Of a stretch of 33,102 nucleotides of DNA, positions 25,709 to 33,102 are shown piece after piece. The stretch covers positions 1 to 33,102 of the forward strand of contig JADFQE010000016.1 in NCBI GenBank assembly GCA_022561985.1, written 5' to 3'. Position 1 is the stretch's first letter, and each line of letters starts with the position of its first letter. The notes below the pieces were generated by a model. It had not been told where the DNA came from. It worked only from the letters and a program-made list of their open reading frames with translations, and did not search any database. Source of the DNA: Chloroflexota bacterium. GTDB lineage: Bacteria; Chloroflexota; Dehalococcoidia; Lucifugimonadales; Australimonadaceae. A program made the translations under genes and the position numbers.

Positions 25709-27546
25709 GCGCCCCCGCCGCCCGAGGCCGGGCCGGGCGCCCCCAGACGCTCGAAGATCGTGAGCCCGCTCCACGACGCCCGCCGCTTGAACAGGAAAGG
25801 GTCCTGGGCGAGCGCCGTCTCGAAGAGCGCGGGCGAGTCGATGGGGTGCCAGTGGTAGACGACCACGTAGTCGGTCTCCCGCTCCTCCATGATGTCGTAG
25901 AGCCGCAAGCTGTTGACGCGGCCGAACCAGCCCATGTGGCGCACCTCGCGCACGCTCTGCCACTCCGGCGCGCCCTCGTCGTTCCAGCCGTCCATGATGG
26001 GGCGGCCCGACTGCTCGGGGACCCACCACGCGTCCCAGTTCCTGAACCCGACGTTGAGGATGCGGGCTCCCGGCGGCGTCTCCGTGCGGAGCCACTCCAT
26101 GGCCAGCGCCACCTGGGGCAGCGGCGTGATGGGAGCCAGGGTCTTCCGCGCCTCCAGGGCGTCTTGGACCGGGATCACGAGGACCGCGAGCGCCACGGCG
26201 CCGAAGACCGCGGCCACCACCCGGGGGGGCGGGGCGCGCTTGAGGAGCGCGAGGACGTCGCGGGCGGCACTCTCCAGGAACAGCGCGCCGAAGAGGGCCA
26301 TGAACGGCGCCATGAACACGCCGAACCGGGCGATGTCGAGGCCGGAGAAGGGGTAGAGCCGGATGAGCGGCATCGCGGTCTGGCCCATGGAAAAGAGCGT
26401 GAAGGTGATGAGCATGAGCGCCGCGCCGGCGGCCCGTGATCGGGAGACCAGCGCGTACAGCACGCCGCCGAGCGCCAGCGGGACCTGCACCAAGCCGATG
26501 TACGACGGGTAGAGCTCCCGCCCGATGAACGAGCGCTCCAGGGCTCTGCGCCCCATGCTGTTCAGGTCCACCACCCAGTTCCCGGCGACCTCGCGCACGA
26601 AGCCGACCCCGGTGATGTGCACGACGAAGAACACGAGCCACACGCCGCCCGTGGCCGCTGCCGCGGCGGCCGCGTAGCCCAGCATCCGCAGGGTGCGGCG
26701 GCGCGGGTACGCGCCCGATCCGAGATGGTAGAGCGCCCAGGGCACCAGCCCGAGGCCGAAGGCGAAGCCCGTCATGTGGTGTGCGAGCAGGCTGCCCGCG
26801 AGCGCCGCGCCACTCCACAGCGCGGTGCGCCGCTCCCCCGTCCGGAGCGCGCGCTCCAACAACAAGAACCCGGTGACCCCGAAGGGGAGCGCGACCACCG
26901 TCGAGAACCATCCGAAGATGCCCAGCGAGACGAACAGGGGGTAGGACAGGAGGGAGAAGAAGCCCGCCCAGACGGCGGTCGACCGCCGCAGCCCGAACTC
27001 AAGTGCCAGGCCGTAGACGGCGAGGCCCAAGCCAACATAAGCCAAAAAGATGATGACCCGGAAGGATATCTCGATGGGGAGGGGGGAGAGCGCCGACAGC
27101 AGCCCAACGGCGCCGTAGGCGAGCGGCGGATACGCCTGGAGGTACGGCCAGCCACCGTACCAGTAGGGGTCGGTCAGGACGGGATCGAGGTTGCCCGTGA
27201 GCGCGAGCTCGGTCACCCAGGCCAGGTGCAGGAAGGTCGGCGTGTCCACGCCCGGCGGGGTGCCGGGGCCGAACATCGGCCACATGAGCACCGTGACCGC
27301 GGCGACGTAGAGCACGGTCGCGCCGCCGTGGTCGCGCCCCAACGCGCGGGCCGTGGGCCATCGCGCCACCGCCCAGCTCCTGAGCAAGACCGCCGCCGCG
27401 CGCAGAGCGCCGCGCGCATCGCTCGCCCGTCGCGCCCTGAGCCAGCGCAGGGAGCGATCGATCAGCGCCCGGATGTCGCCGAACGCCCGGCGGCGGGAGA
27501 GCAGGAGGCGCCGGACAACGAGGAACGCGGGCCGGTCGTCAGGCAC
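25705..27546 (-). CDS. Polytopic membrane protein, GT-C/PTPS-related type
   Basis: A 613-residue protein with roughly ten or more hydrophobic segments between about 75 and 480. The first luminal loop has PGTPPGVDTPTFLHLAW and LTDPYWYGGWPYLQAYPPLAY, resembling the acidic loop of GT-C membrane glycosyltransferases and of the PTPS-related membrane family. The C-terminal 130 residues are soluble (WLRTETPPGARIL, DYVVVYHWHPID), presumably outside. It probably uses a lipid-linked sugar, but this is inference. The GTG start at 27546 lies inside the 3' end of lgt, overlapping by eight bases, so the pair is likely coupled. The first 70 residues are very Arg-rich. Confidence 0.75.
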   Translation of the reverse strand: MPDDRPAFLVVRRLLLSRRRAFGDIRALIDRSLRWLRARRASDARGALRAAAVLLRSWAVARWPTARALGRDHGGATVLYVAAVTVLMWPMFGPGTPPGVDTPTFLHLAWVTELALTGNLDPVLTDPYWYGGWPYLQAYPPLAYGAVGLLSALSPLPIEISFRVIIFLAYVGLGLAVYGLALEFGLRRSTAVWAGFFSLLSYPLFVSLGIFGWFSTVVALPFGVTGFLLLERALRTGERRTALWSGAALAGSLLAHHMTGFAFGLGLVPWALYHLGSGAYPRRRTLRMLGYAAAAAAATGGVWLVFFVVHITGVGFVREVAGNWVVDLNSMGRRALERSFIGRELYPSYIGLVQVPLALGGVLYALVSRSRAAGAALMLITFTLFSMGQTAMPLIRLYPFSGLDIARFGVFMAPFMALFGALFLESAARDVLALLKRAPPPRVVAAVFGAVALAVLVIPVQDALEARKTLAPITPLPQVALAMEWLRTETPPGARILNVGFRNWDAWWVPEQSGRPIMDGWNDEGAPEWQSVREVRHMGWFGRVNSLRLYDIMEERETDYVVVYHWHPIDSPALFETALAQDPFLFKRRASWSGLTIFERLGAPGPASGGGGA

Positions 27547-28474
27547 CAGACGGCGGCTCGGAGGCGGCCTCGCCCTCCTGCCGGCGGCGGCGGCGGCGCG
27601 CCGTGGAGCGCGACTCGCGGGCCGTCACGTGCTCGTCCCGCGCGCCGTGCAGGTCCGCGGAGAGCGGACGCCGCCACCAGATGAGTGCGAGGACCGAGGC
27701 GGCCACCAGCAGCGTGGAAACGATCTGCGCCATGGGGACATCGCCGATCTTCCAGATGTCGGCGCTCAGGAACGCGTTGTCGACCCTCAGGAACTCGAGG
27801 GCGAAGCGCTCCGCCGGATACCAGATGAAGTACATCAGGAGCAGGTCGCCCACCCGGAGGCGGTGGGCGAGCCGCCGCGCCAGGTAGAGGATGACGATGA
27901 CCCCGAGGAAGCTCAGCAGCGACTCGTAGAGGAACAGCGGGTGGAAGCTCATGCCCGGATACTTCGCGATGGAGATGCCCCAGGGCAGGTCCGTCGGCGG
28001 GCCGAACAGCTCCTCGTTGAAGAAGTTGCCCCAGCGGCCGATCCCCTGGCCCAGCAGGAACGCGGGGGCGCCGATGTCGAACCAGCGCAGCACGCTCATC
28101 GGCCTGGCGCCCGGACGCCCGGCCCTGGCGGCGCGGTTGACCCACCACACGTACACCGCCAGCGCGACCGCGGAGCCGGCGATGGCGCCGAAGATCCCGA
28201 TCCCGCCCCTCCAGACGGCGAACACCGCGGCGGGATCGTGGACGTAGACCTCGTCCCACCGGTCCACCACGTGGTAGATGCGCGCGCCGACGAGTCCGGC
28301 CATGGCGCCGATCACCGCGATGTTGACGACGTGCGAGCCGTCCTCGCCCAGGCGATTGGCCTCGCGCTGCGCCAACACGATCCCCGCCATCAGCCCGGAG
28401 AGAATCATCACCGAGTACCAGCGGAGCTCGAAGGCACCGATGGTCAGACCGTGCATCGTGAGATCGAAGGTCAT
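27539..28474 (-). CDS. lgt: Prolipoprotein diacylglyceryl transferase
   Basis: A 311-residue integral membrane enzyme that attaches diacylglycerol to the lipobox cysteine of prelipoproteins, acting before signal cleavage. The signature is IGRWGNFFNEELFGPPT (near 140-160). Earlier come LRWYSVMILSGLMAGIV and AGLVGARIYHVVDRW, and later the DLLLMYFIWYPAERFALEFLR block. It would act on the several lipoproteins encoded in this window. The start at 28474 has no ribosome site but has TATAAT ten bases upstream (near-leaderless). The C-terminus carries an unusual basic tail (TARRRRRRQEGE) that overlaps the next gene's start. Confidence 0.96.
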   Translation of the reverse strand: MTFDLTMHGLTIGAFELRWYSVMILSGLMAGIVLAQREANRLGEDGSHVVNIAVIGAMAGLVGARIYHVVDRWDEVYVHDPAAVFAVWRGGIGIFGAIAGSAVALAVYVWWVNRAARAGRPGARPMSVLRWFDIGAPAFLLGQGIGRWGNFFNEELFGPPTDLPWGISIAKYPGMSFHPLFLYESLLSFLGVIVILYLARRLAHRLRVGDLLLMYFIWYPAERFALEFLRVDNAFLSADIWKIGDVPMAQIVSTLLVAASVLALIWWRRPLSADLHGARDEHVTARESRSTARRRRRRQEGEAASEPPSGA

Positions 28475-28483
28475 GCGGCCGCC

Positions 28484-28489
28484 ATTATA
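28484..28489 (-). promoter_or_regulatory. -10 box of lgt, near-leaderless
   Basis: On the minus strand TATAAT is followed by nine bases and then the lgt ATG at 28474, exactly as at 1902-1917. No Shine-Dalgarno site lies between. Confidence 0.5.
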
Positions 28490-28529
28490 CCGGGAGCGGG
28501 CGCGCGGGTGCCCCGCCACCGACAGAGCA

Positions 28530-28554
28530 AGCGGCCCGCCTGAGGCGAGCCGCT
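28530..28554 (-). terminator. Hairpin between the DUF5679 gene and lgt
   Basis: AGCGGCCCGCC and GGCGAGCCGCT pair with one mismatch around TGA. On the minus strand it lies about 40 bases after the zinc-ribbon gene stop and before the lgt promoter, as expected of a terminator. There is no clear T-tract. Confidence 0.55.
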
Positions 28555-28592
28555 CTTGGCCCGGGGCCGGGTGGTTCCTGCGCCGGGCGTTC

Positions 28593-28736
28593 TCAGGAGG
28601 ACTTCCCCAGTCGATACATGCGCGTGCCGCACACCGGACACTTCCCCTCCGTTGCGGGCCTGCCGTTCTTCATCCTGACTTCTTTCGCATCCGCGATCAT
28701 GCGTTCCTCTCGACATTTCATGCAGTAGCCCTTCAC
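28593..28736 (-). CDS. Small zinc-ribbon protein, DUF5679 type
   Basis: A 47-residue protein with two metal-binding knuckles, C5-M-K-C8 and C33-P-V-C36, joined by a basic linker (VRMKNGRPATEGK). I recognise this as the DUF5679 family, mostly from Chloroflexota and Actinobacteria and of unknown function. The GTG at 28736 has GAGGAGG eight bases upstream and gives the compact form; the frame is open further to 28796 but lacks family character there. A TTGACG-N18-TAGCAT promoter lies at 28795-28824. It has its own terminator-like hairpin, so it is probably monocistronic. Confidence 0.88.
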   Translation of the reverse strand: MKGYCMKCREERMIADAKEVRMKNGRPATEGKCPVCGTRMYRLGKSS

Positions 28737-28794
28737 TGAAGTGCCCTCCTCACTGAGCATGGGGTGCGGTCCGGGACGTGCGCCGTAGCTTCGC

Positions 28795-28824
28795 ATGCTA
28801 GAGAGTGCAGAGCGCGTGCGTCAA
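28795..28824 (-). promoter_or_regulatory. Promoter of the DUF5679 gene
   Basis: On the minus strand TTGACG (28824-28819), an 18-base spacer and TAGCAT (28800-28795) predict a start about 50 bases before the GTG at 28736. Confidence 0.55.
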
Positions 28825-29008
28825 TAGAAAAACAGCGGACTTGACCTCGATCCATGGGCTCTTTCAACGGATCCGGTTGCGGTGCTGCGTAAACCATAGC
28901 CGTGGACCCCGTACAATTCTTGAATCCGTCTGAAAAACGGCAAACCAGCAAACTGTTCGCCGTCCGCGAGCCCTCCAACGCCACGGCCACGGCCTGACGG
29001 GCCATCCT

Positions 29009-29037
29009 TTGACACGCATCCGGCGCCTCCCTATAGT
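29009..29037 (+). promoter_or_regulatory. Near-consensus sigma-70 promoter of the dut-oxidase-amidase operon
   Basis: TTGACA (29009-29014), a 17-base spacer and TATAGT (29032-29037) match the consensus in 11 of 12 positions with ideal spacing. It is the strongest promoter in the window, with a start expected near 29044. The region between it and the DUF5679 promoter (28825-29008) holds no feature I recognise. Confidence 0.8.
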
Positions 29038-29084
29038 TTCGCTCGTCCCCCTCATTCCCCTTCCACCGCGAGGTGATGCAGGCC

Positions 29085-29630
29085 GTGGGCGTTCTCTCCT
29101 CCCAGCAGATCCGGGCCATGCTCGCACCGCCCTCCCCTCTCGTCGCCGGTCTCATCGACCTCGACGAGCAGCTCCAGGCCAACGGCATCGACCTGACGCT
29201 ACGGTCCATCGGCACCTTCGCCGGAGCCGGTCCGGCGGGCGCCGGCCGCGGCCGCCTTGGCACCGGCGACGACCGCGTGCTCGCCCCGACGGAGGAGGTG
29301 GATTTCGACGCGAGCGGGCTCGTGACGCTCGCACCGGGGCCCTACCTCGCGCGCCTGAACGAGGTCGTCTCGCTGCCCCCCAACGTCATGGCGATCGCCA
29401 GGCCGCGCTCCAGCCTGCTGCGCATGGGCGCATCGGTGCACAACGCCGTGTGGGACGCCGGGTACTCCGGCCGCTCGCAGGTCCTCATCGTCGTTCACAA
29501 CCCCGCCGGGCTCGAGCTCGGCCGCAACGCGCGCATCGTGCAGATGGTGTTCATGACCCTCGATGCGGCCACCGACGCTCCCTACGCCGGCGCCTATCAG
29601 CACGAGGCGATCGAGCAGCCGGGCCCATGA
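29085..29630 (+). CDS. dut: dUTPase/dCTP-deaminase-family protein, archaeal dUTPase type
   Basis: A 181-residue trimeric-type nucleotide hydrolase fold. The substrate motif is RPRSSLLRMGASVHNAVWDAGYSG (about 107-130), followed by VLIVVHNPAGLELGRNARIVQMVF. dCTP deaminases keep a catalytic Glu in the strand after this Gly; here that strand has no Glu, while the Asp of VWDAGYSG fits dUTPase. It therefore probably cleaves dUTP to dUMP. I chose the GTG at 29085, since GAGGTGAT, an exact 16S 3'-end complement, lies at proper distance; GTG 29073 and ATG 29076 overlap that site. It overlaps the next gene by four bases. Confidence 0.8.
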   Translation: MGVLSSQQIRAMLAPPSPLVAGLIDLDEQLQANGIDLTLRSIGTFAGAGPAGAGRGRLGTGDDRVLAPTEEVDFDASGLVTLAPGPYLARLNEVVSLPPNVMAIARPRSSLLRMGASVHNAVWDAGYSGRSQVLIVVHNPAGLELGRNARIVQMVFMTLDAATDAPYAGAYQHEAIEQPGP

Positions 29631-30763
29631 CTGCCGGAGCGGGCACGGCGCCCGACGTCGTCATCGCCGGCGGCGGCGTCATCGGCTGCGCGACCGCGTA
29701 CTTCCTTGCCGCCGAGCACGGGCTGCGCTGCGTCGTGATCGAGCGCGACGCCATCGCCAGCGGGGCGTCCGGCGGCGCCGCCGGCGAGCTCGGCGCCCTC
29801 GGGCGCCACCACTTCTCGGAGGCCTACACGCGCTTCATCCTCCGCGGCATCGAGCTGCACAACGACCTCGCCCCCGCCCTGCGCGATGAGTCCGGCGTCG
29901 ACTACCTGCTGCGGGAGGTGCCGCTGCTGCGCCCCGCCCTCGACGAGCGCGAGGCGCACGAGCTCCAGGAGCAGGTGCCTTGGGCGCGCGGGCTCGGCAT
30001 CGACGTGGAGTGGCTGGACGCCGAGGCCGTGCGGGCGCTGGGGACCTGGCTCACGCCGGAGGCCGCCGGAGCCACCTCCACGATGGAGCTCCAGCTCGAG
30101 GCCTACCCGTTCGCGCTGGCGGTCGCCCAGGCGGCCGAGCACCACGGCGTCGAGATCCGCTCCGGCGAGGTGACGGGCGTCCTGCGCGAGGGCGACCGCG
30201 CCGTGGGCGTGCGGATCGGCGGCGAGGAGCTGGCCGCGGGAGCGGTGCTCATCGCCACCGGGCCCTGGGCCGTCCACGCCGCCGCGTGGATGGGCGTCGA
30301 GGTGCCGGTGAGCCCGCTCCGGGGACAGATCGTGCACCTGGCGCCGCCCGAGGGGCTCGCGATGCCGGAGCACGCGATCTCCCACGGCACCGGCTACCTG
30401 CTGCCGAAGGCGGGCGGCGACCTGCTCGCGGGCACCACGCAGGAGCTCGCCGGCTTCGACGCCCAGCCCACGGCGGAGGCACAGAACAAGATCATGGAGG
30501 CGGCCGTTCGCCTCGCACCGGCGCTGATCGACGCACCGATACGCAGCCTCACCGCGTGCCTGCGCCCCTCCACGCCCGACGGGCTGCCCATGATCGGCGC
30601 AGTGGACGGCTGGCGGGACCTGTTCCTCTCCACGGGGCATGGGTTCAAGGGCGTCACGCTGGCGCTCATCTCCGGTCGGTCGCTGGCGCAGCTCATGACG
30701 GGCGGGACGCCGGACGTGGCCCTCGATGACTACGCGCCCGCGCGCCACTTCGAGGCCCCCTAG
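29627..30763 (+). CDS. FAD-dependent oxidoreductase of the D-amino-acid oxidase (DAO) family
   Basis: A 378-residue flavoenzyme like glycine/sarcosine oxidases. The dinucleotide site is VVIAGGGVIGCATAYFLA (about 11-28) with the ribose-binding E in VVIERDAIASGASGG. Later are VLIATGPWAVHAA and the C-terminal RPSTPDGLPMIGAV...STGHGFKGVTLA segments, which bind FAD and substrate. It starts with ATGA overlapping the dut stop, showing translational coupling, and ends eight bases before the amidase GTG. The pair could release and oxidise an amine or amino acid, but this is inference. The stop lies in a CCCTAGGG palindrome. Confidence 0.92.
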   Translation: MTAGAGTAPDVVIAGGGVIGCATAYFLAAEHGLRCVVIERDAIASGASGGAAGELGALGRHHFSEAYTRFILRGIELHNDLAPALRDESGVDYLLREVPLLRPALDEREAHELQEQVPWARGLGIDVEWLDAEAVRALGTWLTPEAAGATSTMELQLEAYPFALAVAQAAEHHGVEIRSGEVTGVLREGDRAVGVRIGGEELAAGAVLIATGPWAVHAAAWMGVEVPVSPLRGQIVHLAPPEGLAMPEHAISHGTGYLLPKAGGDLLAGTTQELAGFDAQPTAEAQNKIMEAAVRLAPALIDAPIRSLTACLRPSTPDGLPMIGAVDGWRDLFLSTGHGFKGVTLALISGRSLAQLMTGGTPDVALDDYAPARHFEAP

Positions 30764-30771
30764 GGCGCGCC

Positions 30772-32199
30772 GTGGAGCCCAGCGACCTCACGCTCGCCAC
30801 CGCCTCGGAGATCGCGGAGGCCGTCCGCCAAAAAAGCGTGTCGCCCGTGGAGGTCACGGCCCACTTCCTCGACCGCATCGCCGCCCTCGACGGCGAGCTC
30901 AACGCCTTCATCACGGTCGCCGCCGAGGACGCGATGACGCAGGCGCACCGGGCGGAGGAGGCGGTGATCGCGGGCGAGGTGCTGGGGCCGCTGCACGGCG
31001 TGCCCATCGGCATCAAGGACCTCGACGCGACCAAGGGCATCCGCACGACCTACGGCTCGATGCTGACGCGCGATCTCATCCCCGACCACGACGAGATCGC
31101 GGTCGAGCGGATCCGCGCGGCGGGCGCGATCATCGTGGGCAAGACGAACACACCCGACTTCGGGTGGAAGGGCACGACCGAGAACCTGCTCACGGCCCCC
31201 TGCGCCAACCCCTGGGATACGACGCGGACCTCGGGCGGCTCCAGCGGCGGGTCGGCATCCGCGGTCGCGGCACACCTGGTGCCCATCGCGAACGGCAGCG
31301 ACGCCGGCGGCTCCATCCGCATCCCGGCGAGCTATTGCGGCATCTACGGCATCAAGCCGACCCACGGCCGTGTCCCCCGGCTCCTCGCCCCCGGCGCGTG
31401 GCGGCCGCTCTCCCAAGGCGGGCCGATGGCCTCGAACGTCCGCGACGCCGCCGTCTTACTGTCCGTCCTCGCCGGAGCGGACCCCCGCGACCCGACCTGC
31501 ATCCGCTCGCTGCCCCCCGCCTACGAGGATGCGCTGGACGACCTCTCCCTCGGCGGGCTGCGGATCGCCTGGAGTCCGGCGATGGACGACCAGCCGGTGG
31601 ACCCGGAGGTCCGGGACGCCACGGCGGCGGCGGCACGCGCCTTCGAGGGGTTCGGCGCAGCCGTCGAGGAGGCGTCGCCCGAGGTCACCACGGACGATGC
31701 GGTGTGGATCTACGCGACCTTGAGCCTCACGGGCCTCGCCGCGCGCCTCGGCCCGACCATCGACGAGGGGCAGGCCGAGATGTTGCCCCCGCGGCTGCTC
31801 GAATGGGTCTCGGAAGCCCTCACCTGGCCCGCGACGCGCCACGCCGAGGCCCTCGGCAAGCTCGAGTGGCACCGCCGGCGCTTCGCCGACCTCTTCGAGT
31901 CCTACGACCTGCTGCTGCTGCCGACCATGGCGACGACCGCCTTCCCCATCGAGCAGAACCCGAGCTCGATCGATGGCCGCCGGGTGCACCCGAGCTGGGG
32001 GTTCACGCCCTTCTGCCACCACGCGAACCTGACCGGCCGGCCCGCGGCTTCCATCCCCTGCGGCTTCGACGCCGACGGGCTGCCCATCGGGCTCCAGATC
32101 GTGGGGCAGCCCGGCGACGAGGTGACCGTGCTGCGCGCATCCGCCGCCTACGAGGCCGCGCACCCCTGGGCCGGACGCCAGCCCGCCCGGTTCCGGTAG
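30772..32199 (+). CDS. Amidase-signature-family amidase (GatA-like)
   Basis: A 475-residue amide hydrolase. The Ser-cisSer-Lys triad is K82 (GVPIGIKDLD), S157 (SGGSSGGSA) and S181 (NGSDAGGSIRIPA), with spacing 75 and 24 as in GatA and other family members. The C-terminal half contains LLLPTMATTAFPIEQ and RPAASIPCGFDADGLPIGLQIVG, usual in stand-alone amidases. Without gatB/gatC neighbours it is more likely a catabolic amidase than the tRNA amidotransferase subunit. The GTG at 30772 follows the oxidase by eight bases, so it is the third gene of the dut operon. Substrate unknown. Confidence 0.93.
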   Translation: MEPSDLTLATASEIAEAVRQKSVSPVEVTAHFLDRIAALDGELNAFITVAAEDAMTQAHRAEEAVIAGEVLGPLHGVPIGIKDLDATKGIRTTYGSMLTRDLIPDHDEIAVERIRAAGAIIVGKTNTPDFGWKGTTENLLTAPCANPWDTTRTSGGSSGGSASAVAAHLVPIANGSDAGGSIRIPASYCGIYGIKPTHGRVPRLLAPGAWRPLSQGGPMASNVRDAAVLLSVLAGADPRDPTCIRSLPPAYEDALDDLSLGGLRIAWSPAMDDQPVDPEVRDATAAAARAFEGFGAAVEEASPEVTTDDAVWIYATLSLTGLAARLGPTIDEGQAEMLPPRLLEWVSEALTWPATRHAEALGKLEWHRRRFADLFESYDLLLLPTMATTAFPIEQNPSSIDGRRVHPSWGFTPFCHHANLTGRPAASIPCGFDADGLPIGLQIVGQPGDEVTVLRASAAYEAAHPWAGRQPARFR

Positions 32200-32238
32200 G
32201 GGCTTTCCCGCCAACCCTCACCCAAACCGAATGCTGAT

Positions 32239-32889
32239 TTAGGTAGAGCCGAACAACGTTTCGCTGGTATGCACCAGTTCAATAGCATCCGCGATGGCGT
32301 CAGCTTCGAAGTCCCGTGCGTCCAACGGAGCCGGATCAACGAGCTCTGCTGGCACAGCATCGCCAGCGGCTTGGAGTTCGGCAAGACGGTCGTCTGCACT
32401 GAAGTCTTGGTCGCACCACGCTCTTACAGCACTCATAACCACGTCCCGCCGATTCACCGAACCACTCAAGCCGGTCAGAAAGCATGTCACCACGTCGAGC
32501 CAGGAATCAGAGGCGGAAACTCGTGGCCCGGCTGACTGCACAACCAAATGGTTGGGAAGTAGGCCCTCGATTGTTAGGGGCTGTCCCCGTCGTGTAGCTT
32601 CGGTAGATTGGCGATCCCATCCCTCTGCGCACAGTTTAATCTTGTCCTCAGCCGAGCCGTCCCCGTAGGCCTGATGAAAGATTCCAGTCTGCTTCATCGG
32701 GAACTTGATGCCCAAACCAACGCCCCACATCAGTGCGTCGAGAGCAGCTTCATATACTTCCTCGACCGGCAGGTCCACTCTCGCGAGTGGTCTTTCGCCA
32801 AGTTCTGGCAAAGCCCCAAGCACGACCAGGTCGATCAAGCTCCCTGGCTCGTAACCTGGGGTCTGCGGCCTGAGTCCGAAAATGGGCAT
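32239..32889 (-). CDS. Protein of unknown function in a lower-GC stretch
   Basis: A 216-residue protein I do not recognise. It has a mixed alpha/beta look, without signal peptide or membrane helix. Segments that stand out are PGSLIDLVVLGALPELGERP (about 15-34), ALDALMWGVGLGIKFPMKQTG (about 49-69) and an acidic C-terminus (DARDFEADAIADAIELV). Two or three cysteines occur without motif spacing. GGAG lies nine bases before the ATG at 32889. Its DNA is visibly less GC-rich than neighbouring genes, hinting at recent transfer. It converges on the amidase with a 39-base gap. Confidence 0.7.
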   Translation of the reverse strand: MPIFGLRPQTPGYEPGSLIDLVVLGALPELGERPLARVDLPVEEVYEAALDALMWGVGLGIKFPMKQTGIFHQAYGDGSAEDKIKLCAEGWDRQSTEATRRGQPLTIEGLLPNHLVVQSAGPRVSASDSWLDVVTCFLTGLSGSVNRRDVVMSAVRAWCDQDFSADDRLAELQAAGDAVPAELVDPAPLDARDFEADAIADAIELVHTSETLFGST

Positions 32890-33102
32890 AGCCTCTCACT
32901 CCTTCAATGCAACCAGTGCAACCGCTCTACCGGCGGCTGACTTCCACCCATGGTTCGTCGCTCCGATTCGAACATTGGAGGTACGTTACATAAGAAGGGA
33001 CTGCGAGGCAATGCCGCCCCTACGCCGGTGCTACACTGGCGCGGAACGCGCCGCTTTCGAAGCGTGAACAGGGCTGGCCGGGACCGCCCGGCGTGAGGAG
33101 GA
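32890..33102. other. Right-end region without a recognised gene
   Basis: No supported gene is seen. The last bases read GTGAGGAGGA, which looks like a ribosome-binding site for a plus-strand gene beginning just beyond the window. A short open frame at 32882-33067 has no family character. Confidence 0.4.

Noticed and set aside
30772-32199. GatA subunit of the tRNA amidotransferase
   Set aside because: No gatB or gatC nearby and operon context is catabolic; the triad alone does not discriminate, so I call it a stand-alone amidase.
32882-33067. 61-codon plus-strand frame at the right end
   Set aside because: Overlaps the start of the minus-strand gene, has no ribosome site and no recognisable features.

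Overview
The window reads as a chromosomal segment of a high-GC bacterium. I think it belongs to the Chloroflexota, with SAR202/Dehalococcoidia-like lineages the best guess. The reasons are two bacterial archaellin genes, a DUF5679-type zinc ribbon, an archaeal-type dUTPase-like protein, a YvcK with membrane segments at its N-terminus, Thr/Pro-rich linkers after lipoprotein cysteines, and scattered single catabolic oxidoreductases. This assignment rests on family knowledge and pattern recognition, not on a database search. I see no rRNA, tRNA, CRISPR array or intact transposase.

Left part (1-5.9 kb): a Rieske oxygenase cut by the window edge and an HSL-type esterase are divergent around a perfect 32-bp palindrome. 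A two-subunit ThDP decarboxylase of the sulfopyruvate/phosphonopyruvate type follows. On the minus strand come a LURP-one/scramblase-like protein, type I glutamine synthetase (glnA) and a cyclophilin lipoprotein.

Archaellin region (5.98-7.98 kb): two tandem archaellin genes on the minus strand, about 83% identical by hand alignment, are separated by strong hairpins. A repeat-rich leader region lies upstream. No archaellum motor or assembly gene is in the window.

Middle (7.98-15.15 kb): a nitroreductase, a luciferase-like flavin/F420 oxidoreductase, an amidohydrolase with an altered metal motif, two small unknown proteins, YvcK, a secreted or anchored unknown protein, and a large Ig-like-repeat lipoprotein whose 3' end overlaps its convergent neighbour.

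Pentose phosphate cluster (15.5-18.9 kb): rpiB, tal, gnd and pgl are co-directional and tightly packed. Together they cover lactone hydrolysis, oxidative decarboxylation, pentose isomerisation and transaldolation. zwf and tkt are not here.

Less GC-saturated segment (18.9-22.7 kb): an orphan ABC substrate-binding lipoprotein converges on an orphan xanthine-dehydrogenase-type molybdenum subunit. Between them lie a long imperfect hairpin and what looks like a decayed Tat leader, suggesting acquired or rearranged DNA.

Right part (23-33.1 kb): glmS and a CpsB-like PHP phosphatase are followed, on the minus strand, by a GT-C-like polytopic protein, lgt and DUF5679. A dut-like gene, a DAO-family oxidase and a GatA-like amidase then form a compact plus-strand operon behind a near-consensus sigma-70 promoter. 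The last gene is an unknown protein in a visibly lower-GC stretch.
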